A stretch of DNA of 64,000 bases. Source: Lachnospiraceae bacterium UBA7196 (lineage in GTDB: Bacteria; Bacillota; Clostridia; Lachnospirales; Lachnospiraceae). The position numbers were made by a program, and so were the translations under genes. Position 1 is the first letter of the stretch; the number at the start of each line of letters is the position of its first letter. The notes below the pieces were generated by a model. It saw nothing but the letters and a program-made list of their open reading frames with translations. It was not told where the DNA came from and did no database searches. Below are positions 27,115-36,373 of this stretch, piece by piece. The stretch spans positions 62,001 through 126,000 of the forward strand of contig DKUU01000018.1 of NCBI GenBank assembly GCA_002490835.1, in the 5' to 3' direction.

Positions 27115-27981
27115 ATGTTGCATAAAATAAAAGAACATTATGTTCCACAATTTTATTTAAATAACTTTACAGATGATGATAGATTATTACATATATATGA
27201 CGTTAAGAGAAAAAAATTTTACACAGAAAAATCTAGAAATGTGTGTTTCATAAAAAACTTATATGAAGCAGAATGGAAGGACGCTAATCCAAAACTCGGC
27301 ATATATATTTTACCCAACAATATTGAAGATATATTTTGTAAATATGAAGGTGAATTTGCTAAGCTACTTCAAACAATTATTTGTGTATGTAGCGAAGACC
27401 AAAATCCGAATGCTTTGATATTGCATGGAAAAGAAAAAGAAGTGTTGATTCAGTTTATAGTAAATCTCATGCTTCGTAATCCAGTAAATATGGAACGGCT
27501 TAGATTATTTGAAATATCTGAGTGTATGAAAAAATCTGATGAATTTTTACTTTATGAGGATATTTTAAGTAAAATGGGATTGGGCGGCGTGGAATCAATT
27601 TATCTTACCGCACAAAAGAAAGTAATGCTTACAAATGAACTGGATGGGAACTATCCGCAAGTATGGGTTAACTGTTTGCAAAAGATATATTTTTCATTTT
27701 TCTATGCGCAACAAGGTGAGTTTATTACAAGTGATATACCTGTGTGCTTGGGGAATGATATCACAATATCTGGCGAAGACAAAACTTGTTTATATTTTGC
27801 GTTAAGTCCTAAAGTCGCAGTATTATTTGGAAATTATACTTTGCAGAAAAAAAGGAAAAATAGAATGATAAAAATAGATAAGGGACATATTGATTTTTTT
27901 AATAGGCAAATTATAAAGCATCATAATTATATAAATATATTAATTGGAAACTCAAAAGAGTCAATTGAAAGGTACTTATAG
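27115..27981 (+). CDS. DUF4238 protein embedded in the hsd operon
   Basis: 288 residues. KIKEHYVPQFYLNNFTDD at residues 4-21 is the hallmark start of DUF4238, and a late block (GEFITSDIPVCL) is the second conserved segment. Function of the family is unknown; members often occur beside mobile and defence genes. AAGGAG is about three to four bases before the ATG. Very AT-rich compared with the polysaccharide genes. It separates hsdS from hsdR together with two small genes, so an accessory role in, or insertion into, the restriction operon is possible. Confidence 0.82.
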   Translation: MLHKIKEHYVPQFYLNNFTDDDRLLHIYDVKRKKFYTEKSRNVCFIKNLYEAEWKDANPKLGIYILPNNIEDIFCKYEGEFAKLLQTIICVCSEDQNPNALILHGKEKEVLIQFIVNLMLRNPVNMERLRLFEISECMKKSDEFLLYEDILSKMGLGGVESIYLTAQKKVMLTNELDGNYPQVWVNCLQKIYFSFFYAQQGEFITSDIPVCLGNDITISGEDKTCLYFALSPKVAVLFGNYTLQKKRKNRMIKIDKGHIDFFNRQIIKHHNYINILIGNSKESIERYL

Positions 27982-28087
27982 GAGAAAGAAAAATATATCA
28001 TTCAGCGAACGAGCACTAGATCTATCATATATATGTTTGTGGATTTAAGAATAACAGTCTATAATTTAGAATGAAAGGGGTGTAATA

Positions 28088-28354
28088 ATGCCGACAATAA
28101 GCATGTTTTATGGGATTTTGATGAAAATGTATAGAGAACAGGGCGGCAAGCACAAAGTTCCACATGTCCATGCAGAATACGCTGATTATGAGGCTGTGTT
28201 TGATTTTGATGGAAATCTTTTAGAGGGAGAACTGCCCAGAAAGCAAAGGAAATATGTAGAGGCATGGATACTGCTGCATGAGGACGATCTCTATGCGAAC
28301 TGGAAGCTTTTGCAGAATGGAGAACCGTTTTTCAAGATTAATCCTTTGCAGTAG
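28088..28354 (+). CDS. DUF4160 small protein
   Basis: 88 residues: PTISMFYGILMKMY, then HKVPHVHAEYADYEAVFDFDG, the usual DUF4160 pattern with the HxPHxHA block. AAAGGGG precedes the ATG. It pairs with the DUF2442 gene 18 bases downstream, a pairing seen widely and suspected to be toxin-antitoxin-like, though this is unproven. Confidence 0.85.
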   Translation: MPTISMFYGILMKMYREQGGKHKVPHVHAEYADYEAVFDFDGNLLEGELPRKQRKYVEAWILLHEDDLYANWKLLQNGEPFFKINPLQ

Positions 28355-28372
28355 CAGAGAGGAGGGAACAGC

Positions 28373-28627
28373 ATGTTAAGACCAAAACCGGTAAGAGTAG
28401 AACCGCTTGAGAATTATTGCCTTTTAATTTCTTTCAGTAATGGTGAAGATAAAATTTTTGATGTAAAACCAATGATTTCGGGTTCGTGGTTTGGAGAACT
28501 ACGGGACAAAAGCATATTTGATACAGTAAAAATCTCAGGCAATACTGTTGAGTGGGTAAATGGTCAGGATGTATGTCCTGATGATTTATATTATTTAAGT
28601 GTATCAAAAAGGCAAAATATGTCGTAG
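28373..28627 (+). CDS. DUF2442 small protein
   Basis: 84 residues: PVRVEPLENYCLLISFSNGE, then IFDVKPMISG and a C-terminal ISGNTVEWVNGQDVCPDDLY, matching the DUF2442 family. It is preceded by GAGAGGAGG and follows the DUF4160 gene closely. The family is small and of unknown function; the conserved DUF4160-DUF2442 pair suggests the two products act together. hsdR starts 28 bases after its stop. Confidence 0.85.
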   Translation: MLRPKPVRVEPLENYCLLISFSNGEDKIFDVKPMISGSWFGELRDKSIFDTVKISGNTVEWVNGQDVCPDDLYYLSVSKRQNMS

Positions 28628-28655
28628 ATAAGTGTTTAGCCAAAGGGAGATTATA

Positions 28656-31600
28656 ATGTTATTCAACGAACACGCATTAGAATTATCTATCATAGAACTC
28701 TTACAAAACAAAGGCTACATACATCAAACAGGCAGTGAATTGTTACGTGAAAAATCAGAAGTTCTGATAGTAGATGATTTAAAAGAATATTTGCGTACCA
28801 GATATGCTTCGGTTGAACTGACAGAAAGCGAAATTGACAGCATTATTCTTTCCTTGCGCACAGTAAGCGGAACCTTGTATGAAGCTAACAAAACGATTAT
28901 GTCCATGATAACAGACGGATTTGTGTTTAACCGTGAGGACAGAGACAAGAAAGACGTATTTATCGAATTATTGAACTATGAAGAACCGGAGCAGAATATC
29001 TTTAAGATTGTAAACCAGTTAGAGATAGAAGGTTATAATTATCAAGTCCGTATTCCGGACGGCGTCATTTATGTGAATGGGCTTCCTCTTGTGGTGTTAG
29101 AATTTAAGACTGCTATACAGGAAAACACGACAATTATGGATGCGTATACGCAGTTGATTGTCAGATATCAGAGAGATATTCCGGAAATCTTTAAGTACAA
29201 CGCCTTTGTAGTGATCAGTGACGGTGCAAATAGTAAATATGGTACATTATTTACACCGTATGAATTTTTCTATGCTTGGCGAAAGGTTAATGATGATGAC
29301 GGAGAAACGGATGGAATCAAGTCTTTGTTTACCATGATAGACGGTCTGCTTGTGAAGGACAGGCTTCTTGCAGTAGTAAAAAACTTTATCTATTTTCCTG
29401 ATTCTACGGATGAGAATATAAAAATCATTTGCCGTTATCCGCAATTTTTTGCTGCCAATAATCTGTATGAAAATGTGAAGACACATATGAAGCCGTACGG
29501 CGACGGTAAGGGTGGTACCTATTTTGGAACGACCGGATGTGGGAAAAGCTATACAATGTTATTCCTTACTCGTATGATTATGAAGAGCAGTTATTTCAAA
29601 AGCCCTACCATATTACTTATTACGGACAGAACAGATTTGGATGATCAGCTTTCCAAACAGTTTGTTGCTTCGAAACAGTTTATTGGTGATGATAATGTAA
29701 TAAGCATAGGGTCAAGGGATAAGCTGCGGGAAGAATTACAGGGGAGGCCCAGCGGCGGAGTATATTTGACTACGATACAGAAATTTACGGAAGATACTCA
29801 GCTTTTGACAGATAGATATAATGTCATCTGCATTTCAGATGAAGCACATCGTTCGCAGATTAATCTTGATATGAAAGTTAAAATTACGGATGATAGTGTC
29901 AATAGAAGTTTTGGGTTTGCAAAATATCTGCATGATTCTTTGCCGAATGCAACCTATATTGGTTTTACAGGGACACCGATTGATGCCACGATAGAAGTAT
30001 TTGGAGATATTGTCGGGCATCCATATACCATGACAGAAGCGGTTAAGGATGAAATCACAGTAAATCTCGTCTATGACGGACGGGCTGCAAAGGTAACATT
30101 ACGAGAGGATAAGCTGCGCGAAATCGAAGAATATTATGATAAATGTGCCAGTCTTGGAACGTCTGAAGAACAGATTGAGGAAAGTCAGAAAGCGGTAGCG
30201 CATTTAGATGCGATCATTGGCGATCCAGACAGGCTAAAAGCGGTAGCAAAGGATTTTGTATCACATTATGAGAAAAGGGTAGAAGAAGGCTCAACAGTTG
30301 CGGGAAAGGCAATGTTTGTATGTGCAAACAGATTGATAGCCTACGCATTCTATAAGAATTTGCTGGAACTCCGACCGAAATGGGAAGAAAAGAGGAAAGC
30401 GGCAGAGGATACAGAATTAACGGAGGCAGAGGAAAAGGAATTAAAACCGATAGAAAAAGTCCGCCTTGTTATGACAAGGAACAAGGATGATGAAAAAGAA
30501 TTATATGAAATGCTTGGAACGAAAGAGGGCAGGAAGGAACTGGACAGGCAGTTTAAGAATGTAAAATCCAATTTTAAAATTGCGATTGTAGTGGATATGT
30601 GGCTGACAGGGTTTGATGTTCCGTGTCTTGATACAATTTATATTGATAAGCCAATTCAGCAGCATACGCTGATACAGACGATTTCCAGAGTGAACCGTGT
30701 CTATGAGGGCAAGGACAAAGGCTTGATTGTCGATTATATTGGTATCAAGAAAAACATGAATGCTGCACTTCGAAAATATACAAATTTTGAAAGAGAGCAA
30801 CTGGATGATGCCAGTCAAGCGGTAACGATTACTTTGGATCAGCTTGAGGTATTAGATCAGATGTTTCATAACTTTAACGCAAAAGATTACTATGAGGGAA
30901 GTCCGATTGAACAGTTGAACTGCCTGAATAGGGCGGTAGAGTATGTGCAGTTGACACAGGACTTAGAACTTCGGTTTATGGCAGCCGTTAGGAAGATGAA
31001 GCAGGCATTTAACTTATGCAGTTCCAGTGAGCAATTTACCAGTGCAGATATTGAAAAAGTGCATTTTTATCAGGCAGTACGGTCGGTACTGTTTAAGTTG
31101 ACCAAAGGGGTGGCTCCGGATACTTCTCAGATGAATGCCAAAGTGCGTAAATTGCTGGATGACGCAATACAGTCTGATGGTATTGAGGAACTGTTTGAGT
31201 CGGGCAAGCATATAGATGTTGATATTTTCAGTGACGAGTATATGGCGCGAATTGAAAAAATTAAGATGCCTAATACAAAGATTAAGGCGTTACAGAGGCT
31301 GTTGTCATATGCTATTGAAGAATTTAAGCGAGTAAATAGAATCAAAAGTATTGAATTTTCTGAGAGAATGAAAGCAGTAGTTGACACTTATAATAATCGA
31401 AGGAAGGACGAAGCTTTTGCAAATGAGGTTTTGGATGATGTGGCAAATCAGCTTGCGAATTTACTACATGAATTGAAAGCTGAGAGAAACTCATTTAAAG
31501 ATGTGGGGATTGACTATGAGGAAAAGGCATTTTATGATATTTTGCTTGCAGTATCGAAGAAATATGAATTTGAATATCCGAATGACAAAATGATTGCATT

Positions 31601-31796
31601 GTCAAAAGAAATTCGAGTAGTTGTAGATGATAAGGCAAAATATACGGATTGGTCTACCAGAGAGGATATTAAAGCGGGCTTGCATGTTGACTTGATTTTG
31701 TTGCTTGAGAAGTATGGTTATCCGCCAGTTACGATAGATGATGTTTATAAGGAAGTGCTGGAGCAGGCGGAGAATTTTAAGAAATATGCGAAGTGA
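28656..31796 (+). CDS. hsdR: Type I restriction endonuclease/translocase subunit
   Basis: 1046 residues from the ATG at 28656 (AAGGGA about eight bases upstream); an in-frame GTG at 28632 lacks a ribosome site. The N-terminal nuclease domain has a PD-(D/E)XK core: PDGVIYVNGLPLVVLEFKTA (about residues 134-153). The SF2 motor follows with GTTGCGKSYT (Walker A, about 290), ISDEAHRS (DEAH box, about 394) and GFTGTPID. The C-terminal helicase lobe has VVDMWLTGFDVPCLDTIY and QTISRVNRVYEGKDKG. It translocates and cuts unmodified DNA with HsdM and HsdS. All key motifs are intact, so the system looks functional. Confidence 0.95.
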   Translation: MLFNEHALELSIIELLQNKGYIHQTGSELLREKSEVLIVDDLKEYLRTRYASVELTESEIDSIILSLRTVSGTLYEANKTIMSMITDGFVFNREDRDKKDVFIELLNYEEPEQNIFKIVNQLEIEGYNYQVRIPDGVIYVNGLPLVVLEFKTAIQENTTIMDAYTQLIVRYQRDIPEIFKYNAFVVISDGANSKYGTLFTPYEFFYAWRKVNDDDGETDGIKSLFTMIDGLLVKDRLLAVVKNFIYFPDSTDENIKIICRYPQFFAANNLYENVKTHMKPYGDGKGGTYFGTTGCGKSYTMLFLTRMIMKSSYFKSPTILLITDRTDLDDQLSKQFVASKQFIGDDNVISIGSRDKLREELQGRPSGGVYLTTIQKFTEDTQLLTDRYNVICISDEAHRSQINLDMKVKITDDSVNRSFGFAKYLHDSLPNATYIGFTGTPIDATIEVFGDIVGHPYTMTEAVKDEITVNLVYDGRAAKVTLREDKLREIEEYYDKCASLGTSEEQIEESQKAVAHLDAIIGDPDRLKAVAKDFVSHYEKRVEEGSTVAGKAMFVCANRLIAYAFYKNLLELRPKWEEKRKAAEDTELTEAEEKELKPIEKVRLVMTRNKDDEKELYEMLGTKEGRKELDRQFKNVKSNFKIAIVVDMWLTGFDVPCLDTIYIDKPIQQHTLIQTISRVNRVYEGKDKGLIVDYIGIKKNMNAALRKYTNFEREQLDDASQAVTITLDQLEVLDQMFHNFNAKDYYEGSPIEQLNCLNRAVEYVQLTQDLELRFMAAVRKMKQAFNLCSSSEQFTSADIEKVHFYQAVRSVLFKLTKGVAPDTSQMNAKVRKLLDDAIQSDGIEELFESGKHIDVDIFSDEYMARIEKIKMPNTKIKALQRLLSYAIEEFKRVNRIKSIEFSERMKAVVDTYNNRRKDEAFANEVLDDVANQLANLLHELKAERNSFKDVGIDYEEKAFYDILLAVSKKYEFEYPNDKMIALSKEIRVVVDDKAKYTDWSTREDIKAGLHVDLILLLEKYGYPPVTIDDVYKEVLEQAENFKKYAK

Positions 31797-31958
31797 TGCG
31801 CTGAAAAATTAATATTGAAAGTGTTGTTTGTAATTGTGATAAAATGAGATAAAGATATTTGATGTATAGAAATATTAATGCAAAAATTCAGTATTAATAT
31901 GTTGAATATAGGTGCCTGAAACTATAAGTATAGAATAACATATTCAAAGGAAATTAGT

Positions 31959-33668
31959 ATGATTAGTGAGATGCATTTCGAAAATTACAGATGTTTTGAG
32001 AAATCAAGTATTAAATATAAAGAATTGGTAATTATTGTAGGTAAAAATAACGCAGGGAAATCGAGTATGATAGAGGCTTTACGTATGCTTGCATATGCAT
32101 CAGGTAAGGCGCAACGAGCAAATTATAGGACGATTTTTTCTGGGCTTGGGTTATCTTTGCGGCATAAAGGGATTCGAGTCGATACGGATAAATTAAAAAT
32201 TGATTTAAGGGGTATTGTTTATTTATATGAAAATAAAGTGGCGAAAATCACGGCAATTTTTGATGATGGCTGTAAAATAGTTATTTTAGCTAATACGGAG
32301 GTTGCTTTTGCTGTTCTTTATAATCCGGAGGGAAAAAATATTGTAACAAAGGCTCAATCACAAAAGTATCATTTTGGCAACATTGGTATTTTACCTCCAC
32401 TTGGTTTGATAAAGGAAAATGAAAAACGACTAGCAGAAGATACAGTGATTAATGATAGAGATACATATCTTTCTTCACGCCATTTTCGAAATGAAATTTT
32501 GAGTTATAGAGATAAGTATTGGAATGATTTTAAAAAGTTAGCTGAGAGAAGCTGGGAAGGGTTATCAATAATAGGACTTGATTACGATATTTCCGAGAGT
32601 GAAAATATAAGATTAATGGTTAGCGATTCACGATTTCCGGGTGAAATTGGAGTTATGGGTAGTGGCTTGCAGATGTGGTTGCAGATTATATGGTTTATTT
32701 GTAGAAGTAAAGGTGCGGAAACTATTATTTTAGATGAACCCGATGTCTATATGCACCCAGATTTGCAAATTCGTTTATTACATTTGGTTAGAAAGATAGG
32801 AAAACAAGTAATTATTGCAACGCATTCTGTAGAAATTATTTCAGAAGTATCCCCTAATTATATTGTTATGGTTGATAAGCATAGTCGGAATATGAGGTAT
32901 GCAAATAGCTTAAAAGCGGTACAGAATATAGTGGATCATTTAGGAGGAGTGCAAAATCTTTCACTAATTCGTATTGGCTTGAAAAAAAGATGTTTATTTG
33001 TAGAGGGGAAAGACATTAAAATATTATCTAAATTATATAATATAGTTTATCCGGAAAAAGAAAATATATTTCAGGCACTTCCTGTGATTGAATTACATGG
33101 TTTTGCAAACTTATCAGAAGCATTTGGTACCTCTAATTTGTTTTTTCAAGAGACAAAAGGGCAAATAGAAAGTATATGTATCCTAGATAGAGATTATTAT
33201 CCAGATGAAGTGCTTATTGATAAATATAATAAAGCGGAAGAAAACCATCTGATTTTACATATTTGGAAAAAGAAGGAACTAGAGAATTATTTATTAGTAC
33301 CTCGAGCATTATTTAGAATTACAAAACAAACGGAAGGTGATTATAATAAATTTTTGGAGAAGTTGAACGTGTTGTTGGAAGGAGAAAAAGATTGCATTAT
33401 GGATCAGTTGGCTCAGCATATACTTGAAGTAGACAGAGGGAAAGCTATGGCTACTTGTTATGCAGAGGCGAGAGAGGTAATGAAAACTCGCTGGATAACT
33501 ATAGAAGATAAATTATCAATGGTGTCAGGAAAAAGTATAATTAAAAAAATAGATGAATGGATGAAACGTGAATATCATGTAAATTGTTCTAAAGCACTGA
33601 TTATTAATAGTATTTATCCAGATGAAATAAACAAGGAACTAATTGATGTATTCGAATTAATCGGATGA
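31959..33668 (+). CDS. OLD-like AAA ATPase with TOPRIM-like C-terminal domain
   Basis: 569 residues. ABC/SMC-type ATPase parts are GKNNAGKSSMIEAL (Walker A, residues 28-41), GSGLQMWLQIIW (signature-like) and TIILDEPDVYMHPD (Walker B with D-loop, about 255-268). After ATHSVEI (switch His), a TOPRIM-like block has LFVEGKD (about 346-352) and CILDRDYYPDE (about 407-417), the Glu and DxD residues used for metal-dependent cleavage in OLD nucleases. OLD proteins act in phage defence. The gene stands 162 AT-rich bases after hsdR with its own ribosome site (AAAGGA) and is probably a separate defence module. Confidence 0.8.
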   Translation: MISEMHFENYRCFEKSSIKYKELVIIVGKNNAGKSSMIEALRMLAYASGKAQRANYRTIFSGLGLSLRHKGIRVDTDKLKIDLRGIVYLYENKVAKITAIFDDGCKIVILANTEVAFAVLYNPEGKNIVTKAQSQKYHFGNIGILPPLGLIKENEKRLAEDTVINDRDTYLSSRHFRNEILSYRDKYWNDFKKLAERSWEGLSIIGLDYDISESENIRLMVSDSRFPGEIGVMGSGLQMWLQIIWFICRSKGAETIILDEPDVYMHPDLQIRLLHLVRKIGKQVIIATHSVEIISEVSPNYIVMVDKHSRNMRYANSLKAVQNIVDHLGGVQNLSLIRIGLKKRCLFVEGKDIKILSKLYNIVYPEKENIFQALPVIELHGFANLSEAFGTSNLFFQETKGQIESICILDRDYYPDEVLIDKYNKAEENHLILHIWKKKELENYLLVPRALFRITKQTEGDYNKFLEKLNVLLEGEKDCIMDQLAQHILEVDRGKAMATCYAEAREVMKTRWITIEDKLSMVSGKSIIKKIDEWMKREYHVNCSKALIINSIYPDEINKELIDVFELIG

Positions 33669-33759
33669 AGTGATAACACACTTATTGGTTAATGTATTGT
33701 TAGAGAATTATTTGCATGCATTATAATGAGGGTAAATTAACAGAAAGTAGGTAGAAAGT

Positions 33760-34080
33760 ATGCCGGAACATCAATCAATAGAATATAAAGAGTCATGGCA
33801 CGACGAATACTTAGAATGGATCTGCGGATATGCCAACGCATACGGCGGAACGCTTTATATCGGTAAAAATGATGACGGAGCTGTTGTTGGACTCAGCGAT
33901 AAAGATTGTAAAAATCTTTTGGAAGCCATTCCGAATAAAATTACGGACACAATGGGCATTGTAGCGGATGTCAATTTGCTGTATGAAGGGAAACTGCAAT
34001 ATATTGAGATTATTGTGGACAAGTATCCTTCGCTTATCAGCTACCATGGTAAATACTTTACCGCTCCGGCAGCACCATGA
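33760..34080 (+). CDS. AlbA_2-type DNA-binding domain protein, N-terminal part of a frameshifted gene
   Basis: 106 residues. QSIEYKESWHDEYLEWICGY, NAYGGTLYIGKNDDGAVVGL and NKITDTMGIVADV are the AlbA_2 (divergent AAA_4) DNA-binding domain at the start of ATP-binding transcriptional-regulator proteins. The frame then ends in APAAP and a TGA. Adding one base at the TTT at 34057-34059 would give YFYRSGSTMRTLTGKEL and join the next frame. A one-base loss there has therefore split a normally single gene. AGTAGGTAGAAAGT precedes the ATG. Confidence 0.8.
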   Translation: MPEHQSIEYKESWHDEYLEWICGYANAYGGTLYIGKNDDGAVVGLSDKDCKNLLEAIPNKITDTMGIVADVNLLYEGKLQYIEIIVDKYPSLISYHGKYFTAPAAP

Positions 34081-35135
34081 GAACGCTAACAGGAAAAGAA
34101 CTGGATAAAGCAATTTTAAAATCGCAGGGGAGGACATGGGACGGTATGCCGATTCCAAAATTGAAAGTAACAGATTTAAGGAGAGAAGCAATTGATTTGT
34201 TAAAAGAAAAGGCTGTCAGAAGAGGAAGGCTGACGGAGGATGAAGCTAAAGTAGATGATGCGATATTGATGGAAAATCTGCATTTGTTTGATGAGGAAGG
34301 CTTCTTGATCAGGGCGGCAATGCTGGCATTTTATAAAGATCCGGAGAAATGGGTTACGAGTTCTTACATTAAGATTGGCTATTTTGGCGATTCCGATTCT
34401 GATTTGAAATATCAGGATGAGATTCATGGTCCTCTGCTTGAGCAGATTGATAAAGCAATTGACTTGGTTTACACGAAATATTTGAAGGCTTTGATTTATT
34501 ATGATGGGATTCAGCGGATTGAGCAGTTTATGTTTCCGCAGGAAGCATTCCGTGAGATACTGTTGAATGCGGTGGTTCACAAGGATTATAGTGCCTGTAA
34601 CCCGATTCAGATCAGTGTATATGAGGATAAAATATATATCTGGAATGATGGTGAGATGCCGTTTGGATTGGATTCAACAGAGAAATTGTTTGAGAAGCAC
34701 TCTTCCAAACCGTATAATCCGAAGCTGGCAAATGTTTTCTTTAAGAGCGGCATGATAGAAGCGTGGGGCAGAGGATTTGATAAAATAAAAGATGCGTGTG
34801 AAAGGTACAATGGACGCCTGCCGGAATACAATATCAGCGCATCAGGGATTATGGTGCTTTGCAGGGCGTGTGATAAGTATTTAAAACTGCAGCAAGGTGT
34901 ACCACAGCTTGTTCAAAATGACCAAAATCATGACCAAGATGGTCATGATGTGGTTATGATGATTTTGGATTTTTGTAAAGAAGCAAAATCCATACCGGAA
35001 ATTATGGATCAATTTGGATTTAACAGCCGGACAAGCTTTAGAAGAAAGTATTTAAATACATTAGTAAAAGAGGGAAGATTAAAAATGACATTGCCGGATA
35101 AGCCCAAAAGTAAAAATCAAAAGTATTACTCATAA
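34077..35135 (+). CDS. AlbA_2/ATP-binding regulator, C-terminal part of the frameshifted gene
   Basis: 352 residues. Begins MRTLTGKELDKAILKSQGRT, which in intact relatives lies mid-protein just after the SGST segment. It continues through the GHKL-like HATPase_c_4 region (EAFREILLNAVVHKDYS, then IWNDGEMPFG and GMIEAWGRGFDKI, about residues 158-245). It ends with a low-complexity NDQNHDQDGHD linker and a winged-helix-like tail (FCKEAKSIPEIMDQFGFNSR). It overlaps the upstream fragment by four bases (ATGA), so re-initiation could make it as a separate protein without a DNA-binding half. The C-terminal linker is encoded by the palindromic repeat at 34919-34960. Confidence 0.8.
   Translation: MRTLTGKELDKAILKSQGRTWDGMPIPKLKVTDLRREAIDLLKEKAVRRGRLTEDEAKVDDAILMENLHLFDEEGFLIRAAMLAFYKDPEKWVTSSYIKIGYFGDSDSDLKYQDEIHGPLLEQIDKAIDLVYTKYLKALIYYDGIQRIEQFMFPQEAFREILLNAVVHKDYSACNPIQISVYEDKIYIWNDGEMPFGLDSTEKLFEKHSSKPYNPKLANVFFKSGMIEAWGRGFDKIKDACERYNGRLPEYNISASGIMVLCRACDKYLKLQQGVPQLVQNDQNHDQDGHDVVMMILDFCKEAKSIPEIMDQFGFNSRTSFRRKYLNTLVKEGRLKMTLPDKPKSKNQKYYS
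34919..34960. repeat. Palindromic repeat unit inside the regulator gene
   Basis: A 10-bp inverted repeat ATCATGACCA / TGGTCATGAT (34927-34949, short central AG and one base) lies within a 42-base block that recurs with few changes at 35133-35174. In this copy it codes for the NDQNHDQDGHD linker. Confidence 0.8.
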
Positions 35136-35174
35136 CCAAGATCATGACCAAAATGGTCATGATGTGGTCATGAT
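35133..35174. repeat. Palindromic repeat unit just after the regulator gene
   Basis: Second copy of the 42-base block; the palindrome ATCATGACCA / TGGTCATGAT occupies 35141-35163, starting at the stop codon of the regulator. A further hairpin (ATCTTGTT 35196-35203 with AACAAGAT 35211-35218) follows. The stretch to 35302 is AT-rich and contains no gene. It is the right edge of the AT-rich island. Confidence 0.8.
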
Positions 35175-35302
35175 ATGAATCTATTAGACAACGGCATCTT
35201 GTTTAAAGTGAACAAGATATAAATTTCAAATGAATCCGATTATTTAAATGAGCGATTTAACGAGCGAAAAAAGCATAATTGAATGTATATGAGGAGCAAA
35301 TG

Positions 35303-36373
35303 ATGAAAAAATGGCTCAAGGCAGCACTCTTTCTCCTGCCGCTGCTTCTTTTCATAGGGATTGTCAACTGGTACGTGGACTCCTACGCCCTTTTGCGCGT
35401 CACCTATGACGACATTGCCGCGCAGATGGCGGCGGGGAAGCATGTCGAGGGTTTGGAGGATTCGGATTACAATGACAGGAACCTCTTAGCGGCGCGCATC
35501 AAGGCGATGAACGAGGCGCCGCAGGTGATGGTGTTCGGCTCCAGCCGCGTGTACACCTTCGATCACACGATGTTCGGCACGGATTCCTTTTACAATGCGG
35601 GGCTGTCGGAAGCCACGATTTACGACTTGATGGCGGCAGCAGGGCTGGCGGTCTGTGAAGAGAAACTTCCGCAGACGGCGGTGATCGGCGTGGATGCCTT
35701 TCTTTTTAACAACAGTCACGACAATGAGAAGTGGAAAGAATTGGAAAGTTACGCCAATTATATGTCGCTGACCATGAACGGGAAATTGTCCCCAGAACTG
35801 GCGCATCCGCACAAAGATACGGGCCGGGACTGGAAAAAAGCGCTATCTCTGGATTATTTTCGCTACAATGTCACCCTGCTTCCCGAAAAGAAGCGGTTTG
35901 CCGTCGCCTACACGGATGACTGGGTGACAGAGGGCTATCTCAAACATTCTGACGGGAGTGTCAGTTATCAGCGCGAACTGCGGGAGGTAGAGGCGGCGGA
36001 CGTGGAGGAGATGACGAGACAGTCCATGGAGGAGCATGTGGTCTACCGCATGACGGATTACACTGAGATCGACGAGAATCATTTTCAGCGGCTTTCATGG
36101 CTGATCGACTATCTGCAGGCGGCGGGCGTGGAGGTTATTTTGTACTTGCCACCCTATTCACCCATGATGTATAATTACATAGAATCTGAGGCGGCTTTTC
36201 GAATTACGCTCGCGGTGGAAGAACGGGTGAAAGAATTGGCATTAGAGAAGGGAATCGCTCTCTACGGCTCCTACGACCCGGCGGGCTGCGGCCTCGAAAT
36301 GACGGACCTCTACGATGTGTACCATGTAAAGACGGAAAAGACAGCAGATACTTATTATCAGGTGATAGAATGA
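35303..36373 (+). CDS. DltD-like SGNH-type membrane-anchored protein
   Basis: 356 residues. The ATG at 35303 is chosen (GAGGAG six bases upstream); ATG 35300 and TTG 35281-frame starts are weaker. One N-terminal membrane anchor (KAALFLLPLLLFIGIVNW) is followed by an extracytoplasmic domain with FGSSRVYTF (block I serine, GSS) and a C-terminal DVYHV (Asp-x-x-His), the SGNH/DltD pattern. DltD-type proteins work with an MBOAT protein to move an acyl group from a carrier onto a surface polymer. It overlaps the adenylation gene by four bases, tying it to the Dlt-like operon. No strong overall match to true DltD is claimed. Confidence 0.72.
   Translation: MKKWLKAALFLLPLLLFIGIVNWYVDSYALLRVTYDDIAAQMAAGKHVEGLEDSDYNDRNLLAARIKAMNEAPQVMVFGSSRVYTFDHTMFGTDSFYNAGLSEATIYDLMAAAGLAVCEEKLPQTAVIGVDAFLFNNSHDNEKWKELESYANYMSLTMNGKLSPELAHPHKDTGRDWKKALSLDYFRYNVTLLPEKKRFAVAYTDDWVTEGYLKHSDGSVSYQRELREVEAADVEEMTRQSMEEHVVYRMTDYTEIDENHFQRLSWLIDYLQAAGVEVILYLPPYSPMMYNYIESEAAFRITLAVEERVKELALEKGIALYGSYDPAGCGLEMTDLYDVYHVKTEKTADTYYQVIE

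Noticed and set aside
34919..35174. Repeat blocks considered as a CRISPR-like or integron-like array
   Set aside because: Only two copies, palindromic with no unique spacers of regular length, and one copy is coding.
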